A program made the translations under genes and the position numbers. 64,000 nt of DNA from Exophiala sp. HKRS030. Its lineage: Eukaryota > Ascomycota > Eurotiomycetes > Chaetothyriales > Herpotrichiellaceae. The stretch's first letter is position 1, and the number at the start of each line of letters is the position of its first letter. Shown piece by piece: positions 10,997-21,765 of the stretch. The stretch spans positions 8,001,665 to 8,065,664 of the forward strand of contig JAHWDD010000003.1 of assembly GCA_023897205.1 (NCBI GenBank), given 5' to 3'. The notes under the pieces are model-generated. The model had not been told where the DNA came from. It saw only the letters and a program-made list of their open reading frames with translations, and searched no databases.

Positions 10997-12812
10997 ATGG
11001 CGGAAAAGATCACGGATTTTCACACTCAGTCTGGCTCAGACTCGCCAGACCATCACCAACAGCCACTCGGTATCGATGAAACCAACAAGGTCGAGGTGAG
11101 TTCCTCTTCTCTGACCTCCTTCGTCCCATACTGACTACTTGTTCCTTATTAGGCTCGCCGAGGCTCCAAGATCAATGAAGCCACTGACATGTACGGCGAT
11201 GCCGCCACCGCCGAACAGTATGGTTATGTCTCACGAGGCTTGAAATCGCGACACATTCAGTTCATCGCCCTTGGTGGCACAATCGGTACTGGTCTGTTCC
11301 TCGGTATCGGTCGAGCTTTCCTCAATGCTGGTCCTCTCTCCGTCCTTCTCGGTTACACCTTCACTGGTTTGGCTGTCTTTGCCATGATGTTCTCTCTCGG
11401 CGAGATGGCTACGTGGCTTCCTCTCCCCGGTGCCATTCCTCAGTTTTGCGCTCGCTACGTCGATGATGCCATGGGTTTTGCTGTCGGCTGGAACAATTGG
11501 TACTCCTGCTCCATCACCTTGTGCGCCGAAATATCCGCTGCAGCCACTGTCATTCAATTCTGGGAAGGAGCTCGAGACATCAATGTTGCTGCATGGATCT
11601 CCATCGTCATTGTTCTCGTCCTCTGCCTCAACATTTTCGCCGTCTCCATTTATGGTGAGGCCGAATTCATCTTTGCCTCCATCAAGATCATTACCATTGT
11701 TGGTTTGTTGATCCTAGCTCTCATCATCGATGTTGGTGGCGTTCCAGGACAGCATCGCCTTGGTTTCCAATACTGGAGAAATCCAGGCGCAATGAAGCCT
11801 TACATCGCCGATGGTGCTGCTGGTCGCTTCCTCGGCTTGTGGTCCACCCTCGTCAATGCTGCTTTCTCGTATGGTGGCGTTGAAATGGTCGCAGTCGCAG
11901 CTGGTGAAGCTGAGGATCCCCGCAGAAACATCCCCAAGGCTGTCAAGCGAGTTTTCTGGCGTATCCTCTTCTTCTACGTTCTCGGTTCCCTGGCCATCGG
12001 TGTTTTGGTACCATCCAACGACCAAAATCTCATTAATGCCAGAGAGACTGGTGCTGCAGGCGCTGCTCAATCTCCTTGGGTTATTGCCATCAGCCGTGCT
12101 GGAATCGATGTTCTTCCTTCCATCATCAACGCCGTCATTCTAACCTCCGCCTCATCATCTGCGAACGCTTTCTTGTACACTGGGTCTCGATATCTCTATG
12201 CTCTGGCTCAGAATCGTCAAGCTCCAAGATTCCTTCTGAAGTGCACAAAGTCCGGTGTTCCTCTCTGGTGTGTCTTGATCACTTGTTCCATTTCGCTCAT
12301 CACCTACCTCTCCTGCTCGGCAGGATCTTCCGCCGTATTTGCATGGTTCCAAAACTTGACAACAATCAGTAAGTAAATTGATCTATTACTCGGTCGCACA
12401 TTTGCTAATCCAATCAGGTACTCTTTTCACGTGGGTCAGCATAAACATTGCATATGTTAGATTCCATGCCGCACTCAAAGCCCAAGGCATCGACCGCAAT
12501 ACCCTACCATTCAAGTCTCCATTCCAACCCTACCTTGGTTATGCTGCTGGCATCTTCTTCGCCTTGATCATTTTCTTCAATGGTTTCGACAGTATTGCCG
12601 GAGGCTGGGATTATCAAGCTTTCATTACTGACTATGTCGGTATCCCCATTTACTTCGGTCTTTACCTTTTCTGGAGAGTGTTGAAACGCACACATTTTGT
12701 CAATGCCGCAGAGGCGGACTTGTTCACCGGAAAGGCGGCATTGGATGCTGTTCACTGGCCTGAGCGTGTTCCTCGCAATCTCCTTGAAAGGTTCTGGTTC
12801 TGGCTTGCATAA
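10997..12812 (+). CDS. Amino acid permease (APC/YAT family, dicarboxylic amino acid type)
   Basis: Three exons: 10997-11095, 11153-12368 and 12418-12812. Introns are 11096-11152 (GTGAGT...TTAG) and 12369-12417 (GTAAGT...TCAG). The product is 569 residues. After a 50-residue polar N-terminus the YAT signature begins: SRHIQFIALGGTIGTGLFLG opens TM1, followed by a PLSVLLGYTFTG TM2, the conserved GEMATWLPLPGAIPQF stretch and about twelve hydrophobic segments, ending in an FWFWLA tail. The family imports amino acids by proton symport at the plasma membrane. The loop after TM2 and the GWNNWYSCSITLCAEISAA region resemble Dip5-type glutamate/aspartate permeases more than general Gap1 types, so substrate is inferred. 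The gene stands alone behind a long pyrimidine-rich leader. Structure confidence is high. Confidence 0.93.
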
Positions 12813-14752
12813 GTCGATTGACTCGGGGACCTCGGGAAAGTTGCATTGCTGCATTTTCATCTTAGTATCTCCAAGGATAGTTCAATAATTCTTGATTTCG
12901 TTGGGAGACCAATGATCTAACCAAGCTTTGAATTCTTCCGTCAAATTATCCATCCACACCATAACTTACCATCTCACCTTAGGTGCTGTCATTTTCGACT
13001 AGATGTGTTCCCCCACTTAAATTGATGACATTAATCATCAGAGCCAGTGGATATTCTCCAATTTCGGAGTCTTCTGCATGTACTCAGCAACTATAAGTTC
13101 CTCTACAGGACCGTAACGCATCTGGCCAACGTATGAAGGTCAGAGTACGAGACAGGCGTCAGATTTGGAATGAGTATGGTATGTTTCATCACCGTACATG
13201 CATAGATCCACCCCCCACGTTTGCTTTCGAGAGATTGTGTAACATGTATTGTGTTGTGTCTTGGTGGTGGGTACTAGGTCACAATGCTGTCGGGCAGTGG
13301 TGAAGCGACGATGACCAGTTAAAGAAAAACGCGGTAGTGTACCCATCAAACTAGCCTGTGGGTAACAGCATTGTAGTTCCCAGTTTTCGATTGGAGCCGA
13401 GAAGAGCGTCACACTTGAGGATATTGACAATCAATGGAACGCAGACTGCCCTACAACTTGAGCATTTTATCCGGCTTCATATAGTCTTCCGGAACGCCGT
13501 CGAAGTCGGAGACGGGTCGTAACCCCTGTTCTTCAGCTGTCGTCCCATGCCATATAGGTACAGACACTGTAACATTTCGGAGCACAGGACGGCTGTGTTG
13601 GAATCGTGAATATGTCAACGGTGTGAAGGTCTGCCGCAGCCCAGTGGCTTTTGGGGTTGTGCAAAAACGGTTGACTTTCATGGATAAGAGACTATGAGGC
13701 GGAGATATAGAGGAAAGCTTGCATTTCGAGACCCTATCGTAAAACAAGGAAGGTGTTGTCGCTGAGGTAATCGTCGGAGATAACGGCCAATGTTGATTAG
13801 GTCTAGTGGACACGAAGCTCTGCGGGATCAATCGTATCCGAGGATCGTGCACATCATGCTCTCAGGCATAGCCGATGCTTGAAGTTCGTAGCTTTAGGTC
13901 GTTCTGTGCATGCTGATTGGATTTGGCCCTAGTGAGTGCTGATCATCATACGAGAACTGGGGATTTGCGGATGGCTGACGAGGTGAGATGTCTTCTGCTG
14001 TAATAGGAATCTAGTAGAATGGGCAGGAAAGGTGTTTCGAAGCACGCCGATGCGTCGAAGAAAACTGGAAATCAAGGAGAATCAGGTGTATATGATATCG
14101 CCTTCATTCTTCGAAGAGGGTTTCAGTATAAGCCCTATTCAAGGTTCGGTGAAGAAATTTGAGCGAGACAGTAGGTGACAGGGAAGAAGCTAAACAGCTG
14201 ACGCTGGGCCAGCAGGTACGGCAAGGTCGAACATCATACTGGTATTCCAAACAACCAAGAATTTGGTCAACTCTCGAGATTAGTGAACTTATGAAGCACT
14301 TGGAATCCAAGTAGCTGCACAAAGTGTGGAAGTGGGAAATATTATGTATTTCTTCGGTCAAGGTCTCGGCAGAGAACCTGTCTTAGAACGCGTTACGATT
14401 GGCTGGCCTTATGGAGCCTCGCTGTGTCTTATTGGCCGGAGACTCCACCCATGTCAGCCTTCATCAATTTCCATGTGTGAAGGGCGTGTTGTCCACAAGG
14501 AGTGAACCAGGAGGATGGGTCGTTTACGAATACGCCATTCGGATATTCGATCTATCAGGGCTATTGTGGAGAATCTCGCATCAAGGCTTGAGCTCTATGG
14601 AGGTGACAGACTCTGGTTCTCTAAAATCCCACCGGGCGACGGCAAATTGCAAAATCCATGCAGTCAACTATCAATACGCAAGTCCAGTGCCTCTATCCCT
14701 TCTAGCAGGTAATATCACATGCCAGAACCAAGTCTGTTGACACAAGGGCGCT
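12813..14752. other. Intergenic between permease and HAD gene (tail to tail)
   Basis: Both flanking genes end towards this 1.9-kb tract. A 133-codon minus-strand ORF (13451-13852) begins at GTG and has no domain; see the rejected list. I see no RNA gene or repeat. Confidence 0.45.
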
Positions 14753-15628
14753 CTATAATTTCGCCCTGGCCCCGTCTTCGATCAGGTCCAGTCCGGTAAT
14801 CTGTTCCAATTCTTTCACCGCATCCTTTGACTTTCCCAGTAGTACTCTGATAGTCCTAATTCCGAGACTCTTGGCCATTTTGAGATTCTCACCAATGTCA
14901 TCCAAGAAAACAATATCTGATGCCTGGATATCGCGACCCCATGTATCTTGGAGAAGTTTTATGGTATATTCGTAGATATCACGATTGGGTTTTCGCATAC
15001 CGACATGGGCACTGCTGACAAAGATTTCAAACATGTTCTTCACATCGTTTGGACCGACTTCGTTGAACTCATGTCCTTCGGGAAACACCGTGGTATTGGA
15101 GAGTGCTGCCAATTTATACCTCCCATCAGCCTTGAGCCGCTTCAAAGCTGGATACATATACGGGTCAGGATTCCGAGACATGCTCATCATAGACCAATAT
15201 AATTTCTCTGAATCAATGCTTGGGACTGGTGGTACTTTAGAGGAATCTGTGACGTTGAGTTTCTGCTTGTGAAATTTGGCCCATAGATCAGGCCGCTCGA
15301 GATCGGCCTTGAAGGCACGAAAGTAGTTTGCATCGTTGGCGATTTCTCCTCTCTCCAGCCTGTGCCATGCTCCGTTTGGTGTCAACTCTCGGATGGAGAA
15401 GTTGATGTATCCAACAGGTATCTTATTGGCAATTTCATAGTCGAGAATGGCTTGGAACGGGGAGACCACCTGGCATTTCAGTCAGTTCGGAGGACTTGAA
15501 AATCGTGAGCAACTTGTATTCGACACGGTCAAGAAGTTGCTTGATATACGGGAGCTTTTCCACCAAAACACAGGACTTACACAAACTCCTCCGATATCAA
15601 ATAGCAGCACCTTGGGCCGCGAAGTCAT
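14753..15628 (-). CDS. HAD-superfamily hydrolase
   Basis: Two exons, 15628-15581 (16 codons from ATG 15626-15628) and 15469-14753. The 111-nt intron 15470-15580 has a GTAAGT donor and CCAG acceptor. The product is 254 residues. HAD motif I is LLFDIGGV near residue 8, though the usual second Asp of the phosphatase DxD is Gly here. Motif II is the LSNT of KLAALSNTTV, the conserved Lys is in GMRKPNRDIYEY, and motif III is FLDDIGENLKMAK. A helical cap lies between motifs I and II. The set resembles the N-terminal domain of epoxide-hydrolase/ACAD10-like HADs, where the D-x-G form of motif I also occurs. It is divergent from fta4 with 459 bases between the starts. The substrate cannot be predicted. 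Confidence 0.88.
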
Positions 15629-16087
15629 TGTGAAGGATGTGCCGAGGTTGCTCCGATCACGTAAGATACACCAAAGATATTGAGGACTTCTCTTGCACAA
15701 CGCAAAAAATATTCCGAAACAGACCCAGATCAACAAAAGTGTCGAGCCGTTCTATAAGTGCACTGAACAAGGTATACAAATCAACTTCGGTTGAAAACTC
15801 ACATCTCGCCAATCTGGCAAACAGCCGGGTAAGAAATGCTGGCCGAGGATCTTTGCCGAGGCGCAACTTAAAACGGTATGATTGCCGACTGGTTGCTGAG
15901 ATTTGCCGTATCAGATTCTACGGCACTTATTTGACCTGGCCAGGCGCATTATTGCCCTTTACGCGTCAAAACGCGTGATGACCTGCAATGGTGGCTCGTG
16001 ACATGGACCTTCACATGCTGCATTGATATTGCCCTCAACAAGAATTGAGAACAAACACCTGCAGAATACCATGTTAGGTGCTCGAAA
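15629..16087. promoter_or_regulatory. Shared divergent promoter, HAD gene and fta4
   Basis: The 459 bases between the two ATGs must hold both core promoters. I see no clear TATA box. ACGCGTCAAAACGCGTG (about 15961-15977) contains two ACGCGT hexamers, the core of the MCB cell-cycle element bound by MBF/SBF-type factors. That would suit a kinetochore gene expressed around S phase. It is suggestive only. Confidence 0.4.
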
Positions 16088-16813
16088 ATGGAAGACCTCT
16101 CTATCACAGGCATAAAAGCGAACTTCATTCGGGCCCAAGTGCGCCAACTCTCCGCACCTTTAGAGCCGACCCTACAAGCACAAGATCTCGTTGACGATCC
16201 TGAGGATGGCCGATTCAGCGACAAGGCCATGCAAGACATTGTATCCAAAGTGAACGACAAGATCCGACAACACAACCGAAGCGTCTACTCACAGCAGTCT
16301 CAGAGACATGTTGCAGAGCAGATCGAGACACTGCATTGGAACCAAGTGGGCCACGATGAAGATCTCGCCGAACTCGATACTGTCATCATCCGGCGCGATG
16401 CAAATTTGACGGAGGCTGAGACGGTCGCCTCATTGCCTGAGAATTACGCAGATCTCCATATCAATCCAAACCACAAGCCTGAAGATCAGGATGCACAAGA
16501 GTACAGAAATTCGAGAAAGAGATTAGTGGAGTTGAGCAGGGAACGAGATGCGTTGCGACAGAGGCTGGCACAGTATAAACAATTGCAGACCATGCTGGCA
16601 CCATTGAGGGATCCGCAAACGAATGTTCAGTCGAACTTAGTGAGCAGGGATGGAGAATTAAGCACCGAATTGGATCGCATGCGGGTACTTCTAGCCCGTG
16701 TGACGGCGAGAGTATCGGACATGGGTGATGCTCCGCACATAACAGCACCGGAATCTACATCTAGACCGTTGACGAAACAGCAGCTGATCTCTCACTTAAT
16801 GCAGACAACATGA
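16088..16813 (+). CDS. fta4: Kinetochore Sim4/CCAN complex subunit Fta4 (CENP-U-like)
   Basis: Intronless, 241 residues, ATG 16088. The N-terminal block ANFIRAQVRQLSAPLEPT and the following SDKAMQDIVSKVND, then RSVYSQQSQRHVAEQIETL, are the conserved features of fungal Fta4. A coiled-coil segment rich in Arg/Glu/Leu (about residues 138-170, RKRLVELSRERDALRQRLAQ) and a short helical C-terminus follow. Fta4 belongs to the inner-kinetochore Sim4/COMA complex that links centromeric chromatin to the outer kinetochore. It is convergent with sec62, 154 bases separating the stops, and has two ACGCGT boxes in its upstream region. I recognise the family from sequence pattern; no search was run. Confidence 0.85.
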   Translation: MEDLSITGIKANFIRAQVRQLSAPLEPTLQAQDLVDDPEDGRFSDKAMQDIVSKVNDKIRQHNRSVYSQQSQRHVAEQIETLHWNQVGHDEDLAELDTVIIRRDANLTEAETVASLPENYADLHINPNHKPEDQDAQEYRNSRKRLVELSRERDALRQRLAQYKQLQTMLAPLRDPQTNVQSNLVSRDGELSTELDRMRVLLARVTARVSDMGDAPHITAPESTSRPLTKQQLISHLMQTT

Positions 16814-16967
16814 AAGGTCATGATGGAGGCAGGATTGCTATGATTGACAATACATCTAGTGGCGTCAATGCGTACTCATTCGTGTCAAAAAATACCATCA
16901 CTTTCAAAACGCCGCTGCCATGTCTGTTGCTACAGTTCTCAACTTCATACGAAGGCAGTACGACCAA

Positions 16968-18238
16968 TCATTCATCCTCGACCTCTTCGACCGTCGGGGC
17001 CGCATGTCGTCTGGGAACCACAGACTTGACAACATCAGTCTCCGAGCCACTCGCAACAGCACCACCGCTAACAGGAGCAGTGGCAGGTTCAGACGGTTTG
17101 GTGACTGCAGCGGCTGGTTTTTCACCTCCAGCGGCAGCTGCTTTTTTCTGTTGCTTCTTCTCTTTCTTCTCCTTCTTCTTTCGCTTCAGATCCTCTTTGG
17201 TCTCATGCCAGCCCCACAGCGGACGGAAGCTGTCGAAGAATCCAACGTCTTCGAAAAGATTAGGATAGAGCCACAAACCGGGAGGAGTGACAAAGAAGGT
17301 GATGACAAAGAGAACAAGCCGGAAGATGGCCATTGCGAAGAACAGACCGATCAAACCCATGACTCCAACTGAAAGGTACCACACGCCCAACCGTAGGACA
17401 AGAGGCCACAGAGGGAAAAGAATGGCTGCAAAGACGAGCAGAAGAACCACACCGGCCCACATTTTGGTTTTCCACTGCGACCCTTCATAAAGCCAAACAT
17501 AGTGCATCATTGGTTCAAAATCTTGCTGCTGTTCAATCTTGACTTCCCACAATCCTTTGACCCGCTTCTCCTTCTTCGGTTTGGCATGATTGTGGCCTTC
17601 GTGAGGGTCTTTTTTCGAAACTCGTAATGCAAGCATGGACAATGGAAGTAATTGGACGGCCTGCCGTGCTTCCACATCGTTTTCGACTTGGGGTAGTAGA
17701 GGGTTCTTCGTCCGGGCTTTCTTGTATGCATCAGAATGTAAAGCTCGAAATGCTCGCTTGACTATTGGGGCGTTAGATAATCGGGAACAACTTAGTTAGA
17801 ATTATCGATTCTCACCTTTGAACATATCCTTTCTCTGGCCGTTGAAAATACATGTCCTCGTCTTCAGGTCCTGGCCTCGTAGAAATTGTGCAACGGCCAG
17901 CGCGGCAGGAGTCGCCTCTACGCCTTGATTGAGTGGGATCTGTGTCACCTGTTGACCAGGTGGGGCTTGAGGCTGACCAGCTTGTCCTTTCCCTTGCTGC
18001 TGCTGTTGCGCTGCTTGTTGTTGTTTTTGAAACGCTTGTCTAGCTTCTTCTTGTTTTGCTTGCACGAACTGTTGAGGTGTCATGCCAGCTTTAGCGGCTT
18101 CCTGTTCAATTTGTTGTCGCTGGAAGGCTTGAAATTGAGGCACAGTCATGCCACGCTTTTGGGCCTCCATGGCGATCATCTGTTGAATTTGTTGAGGAGA
18201 GAATTGCTGCCCGCCGGGTGGGGCCCTGGTGAAGCCAT
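16968..18238 (-). CDS. sec62: ER translocation protein Sec62, apparent 1-base frame break near the start
   Basis: Exon 1 begins at ATG 18238 or 18179 and ends at 17816. A 54-nt intron (17762-17815, GTGAGA...ATAG) follows, and exon 2 is 17761-16968. Sec62 works with Sec61/Sec63 in post-translational import into the ER. Diagnostic features are MFKVKRAFRALHSD, then MMHYVWLYEGSQWK before two membrane segments, FFVTPPGLWLYPNLFEDVGF, FRPLWGW and a Lys-rich cytosolic tail. The first part is Gln-rich. The best start by context is ATG 18238 (GCCACCATGG), but that frame ends after 20 codons in a TGA overlapping the in-frame ATG 18179 as ATGA. One extra base in the GGG-CCCC stretch (plus 18220-18226) joins the two and gives 405 residues. 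From ATG 18179 alone it is 385. Confidence 0.92.
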
Positions 18239-18873
18239 GGTGGCAGTGGGGAAATGCGATGGTCGATGAAGATGGTCTTCAGTGGTTGTGCGAGGGTAGA
18301 GACAAGGCGCAGGAACCACGGATAAAATATAAAGGCCTCTTCTGTAATGTCTCTCAGATCCCTGTCAAACTTTGGGACGTGAAAAAGGGTGGAACTGATG
18401 AAGTGGTCAAAGATCTAGAAAAGGTATGGACACGTTTGCGATATTGATAATTTGTTAGCAATGAACGACGAACAGCGTCTGGGTAAGGAGTTCAGCCCCA
18501 TGTGGCGTTTCTCCATCAAAGCCGGCCAATACCAAGCCTTGTGTGCGGCTGTGCACCTTACGCTTCCCCTTCCATCATCCTTGGAGGATACTTCAGACCT
18601 TTTCATCTCGACGTGTATTTGGATTCCAAATACACAAAACTCCGGGAGCATTCATATTCATCCATCGGCTAAAGCACACCCTATCTGCGACTTCTACATC
18701 ACTTGTGGATTCAATCCACGTGAGCCACCGGGCTGGGATACGCGCAGTGTTTTTCGATAGAGCAGCCCCAGACTCTCACTGCTGTTCCTCGAGTATACCA
18801 CGGCCTAAGGAACGATCTCGCCTTGATCATGTATAAAATACCTTCCCGATCTTGAGCTTCTCTGCCACGGCGG
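18239..18873. promoter_or_regulatory. Divergent promoter region, sec62 and mtc6
   Basis: This is the 635 bases between the two start codons. It must contain both promoters. A plus-strand ORF of 99 codons (18463-18760) has no recognisable domain and lies wholly in this region, so I treat it as chance. TATAAA occurs at 18833-18838, 36 bases before the mtc6 ATG. Confidence 0.45.
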
Positions 18874-20840
18874 ATGTCTCTGATATATGAGCCCGATGAG
18901 GGCAGCCTTCCCGATGGACAATGGGAAACGGTTTACCTCGTGAGTTTCAAATCGAGGAACCAGGCCAAGTCTATATCTGACCACTCTATTCAGTCATCGC
19001 GTGATGCTTCTGCTGAAGTTCCTATCAACTTCATTACACATCCAGGCGTTCATCTTACTCGAGCCTGTTTTGCCAATGGTATATACGATGATGTACCGGC
19101 TCAGACTTGTATATCTAATCTCTTAGCACTCCAATTCCGTCGCTTGATTCTGGATCTATATTGGGATACCATCAACCGTCAATTCACTCTGTGTCCAGTC
19201 GAATTGCCTCCCTTGGCTGGAAATGCCTCAATAGGAGTCAGTGTCGATGTCTCTGCTTTGAGCTCGCTCACAGCCACTACGTCCTCTTTGACGACAACGA
19301 CAACTCCCTCTAGCATTACGCCAGGGCTCATGGCGCGCCAGAACCTGAGTGCCAACTCAACTACCGCAACTGTTTCCACAGATATGACCGCCTCAAGTAC
19401 ATCAACTATGCCTGCATCCATACCAACCACCACCGGTGTCAGTGGCGGCGTATTATTAGAACTCGGCCGATATCAATGCAGTTTAGACCTGAACTTTGGT
19501 TCAATCATTTCTTTGCTCGATTCATTCTTCTCAAACACGTCTGACACACTCTCTGTGCGATTGGCTTATTTGGACATTAATCTACATGCTGCTGCCCCTT
19601 CGTTGCACCAGCGGACCCTGCCTTGAACGTTACTGGTCAAAAGCTACCAGGATTCGACGAAATGGTCGGATCGCAGCTTTCTTCGGCATTACCACGTGCC
19701 TTATTCACCCCAGCTCAATTACAGGATGACAGATCAGACTTGGGCCGTTCCTGGTTTCGAAATTCCGCCAGCCAAAGCACGGATACATCCTATTTTCAGG
19801 AGGCAAGGGATGCGAGCAACAACAATTACACTCCAGATGGATGGCCCGGTGAATCGTGGCTACTTCTGACAGATAACAGACGTCTTCTAGCCAGCTGGGG
19901 ACGTGTGGATCCTCAAATGAGTGAATACAATTTCCGGGACGATTCTATCAACATCTTTCCCACGGGCTACATCAATTCAGATACCAATGTTTCAGCGAAC
20001 AGCATCGAAAGTATCGAAAGTGGCTGTTTCTATCACTCAGGAGACTTTGATTTGAGTCAAGATAATTCGTCGTGGGCAACCGTGACATTCGATGAGACCA
20101 CTTCCAGCTCATTGTCGGACACGATCGGTAATCTAACCGCGTGCGGAATGTCGTCTATTCTCAACTTGACCTTGTCCGGAACTGTTACCCAAGATAATTT
20201 AGCCCCATATAGGAGTTTCGCTGAGGCAGCTATCTTTGGTTGGGCACGTGGTGAGCCAAAGAACTTCTCTTCGACAAGCAATTCTGGCTCGGAAGCAGAA
20301 GATGACCATCGATGTGCTGTGATTGATTCGACGAGTGGTTTTCAAGGGCATTGGAGAGTCGAGAATTGTCAGACAAGGCATCGAGTTGCCTGTCGTCTAC
20401 CGAGTCAACCGTACAATTGGCTACTGTCGACTTCATCGGTACCTTTTGGAGCAGCGGCCGATGTGTGTCCAACGGGAGCTGCATTTGAGTTACCACGCAC
20501 AGGATTAGAAAACACATATCTACATCAGCAGATCCTCAACGACTCAAGCTTGGCTGAAGATGACGATGCAAGGTCAATGTTGGAAGGGGTTTGGATCAAT
20601 TTCAATTCATTGGACATCCAGAATTGTTGGACTGCAGGAGGTGCTAATGCGACATGTCCTTATGCTGGCAATGAGAACGAACAACAACAGCGGAATGTGC
20701 TGATACCTACTATCGCTGCATTGATTGTCTTGTTGCTTACAGTTTTGACTCTAATTGTTAAATGCAACGAGAACAGGAGGAACAGTCGGACTCGAAGACG
20801 CGGAGATAATGGCTGGGACTATGAAGGGGTTCCATCTTGA
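18874..20840 (+). CDS. mtc6: Maintenance of telomere capping protein Mtc6, one frame break
   Basis: ATG 18874, exon 1 to 18939, then a 54-nt in-frame intron 18940-18993 (GTGAGT...TCAG) and exon 2 to TGA 20838-20840. N-terminal hallmarks of fungal Mtc6 are PINFITHPGV, LTRACFANGIYDD, TCISNLLALQFRRLILDLYWD and CPVELP. The frame changes in the middle. NLHAAAP in the first frame continues into ADPALNVTGQKLPGFDE in the next if the C4 run at 19595-19598 is one base longer. With that base the CDS is 638 codons. Many NxS/T sequons, a single C-terminal TM (NVLIPTIAALIVLLLTVLTL) and a basic tail make it a type I membrane glycoprotein. WARGEPKN, then HRCAVI, GHWRVENC and RHRVACR near the end resemble a C-type-lectin fold. 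The yeast gene was named from a telomere-capping genetic screen; molecular role unknown. Confidence 0.88.
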
Positions 20841-21765
20841 ATGATCTGAATAGTGCTACAGAGCAGACACATAGCAGGGATTAGGTCAGGGATATGGCAG
20901 ATATAGCAGACATAGTGCAGGCATATAGCAGGAATAACAGTTGATAATGCAAGTCATGCAAAGCCCACTGTAAGCCGTACGGATACGATTCGTATTCTCT
21001 TGGCAACAAGAGGGCTGCCTCGTCACCAATGTGTGAAACTCGGGCAAACATGAGGCCGTCTTGGTCAGTGTTCGGCGACTTTCTGTCACTGCCAGTCTGG
21101 ATGCACTCTTCGGCAGATGGATCCCTGCCACCCTCGACACGTGCGTTATTCGTCATTGGCTCCCACAACGACTGATTTACTCAGCAGACTACCCCATTTG
21201 CACAGAGCCTTGTCTCACCATTCCGATATTTCACCAAGGGCTGGCCGACCTCACGACGTCGCAAGCCAAAGCTCGATTCGTAGTAGCCCCCTGGATACGC
21301 AATTACGACTTTTGAACTTTGCTAATCGCCCCGTCTCGGGGAGTTTCTGGTCTTATGTGTTGGCCTCATGTTCATGACTAAAGCACCAAAGACACCCAAT
21401 CCACCAAATCAGACTTTCCGGCACGCGGAATTAGCAAAGGATGGCACCATTGCTGCATCTCGCTGCACAATATGCAAAGCCGTCGCGGAATCCCAAGCCG
21501 CCAGCATACCATGTCGATATAGTCGAGTAGACTTCCGAATGAACTATGTTCAAGACGTTTATATAAACGGTAGGATCCTCCCAGTCGAAGCAAATATCCC
21601 CTTCTTCATAACCTTCATCCCATCCCAACAACATTCCATCCGTAAAAGCCTCCTTTATCACCCTTTCAATCTACATCAAGACAGACAGCCTTGTTACCCA
21701 AATAGTCCCTCACCCATTTTAAATCCTACCAAATCCCACCACTTCAACCCCCACATCACACCACC
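20841..21765. other. Intergenic between mtc6 and the NmrA-like gene
   Basis: This is 925 bases holding the mtc6 3' UTR and the promoter of the NmrA-like gene, with a pyrimidine- and A-rich leader at 21650-21765. ORFs here lack protein-like composition. The tandem-looking word ATATAGCAG near 20880-20930 is too degenerate to call a repeat. Confidence 0.45.

Noticed and set aside
13451..13852. 133-codon minus-strand ORF with a protein-like end (SDFDGVPEDYMKPDK)
   Set aside because: It begins at GTG, the first in-frame ATG is far inside, no upstream exon could be found and no domain is recognisable.
18463..18760. 99-codon plus-strand ORF between sec62 and mtc6
   Set aside because: It fills a divergent promoter region and has no recognisable motif.
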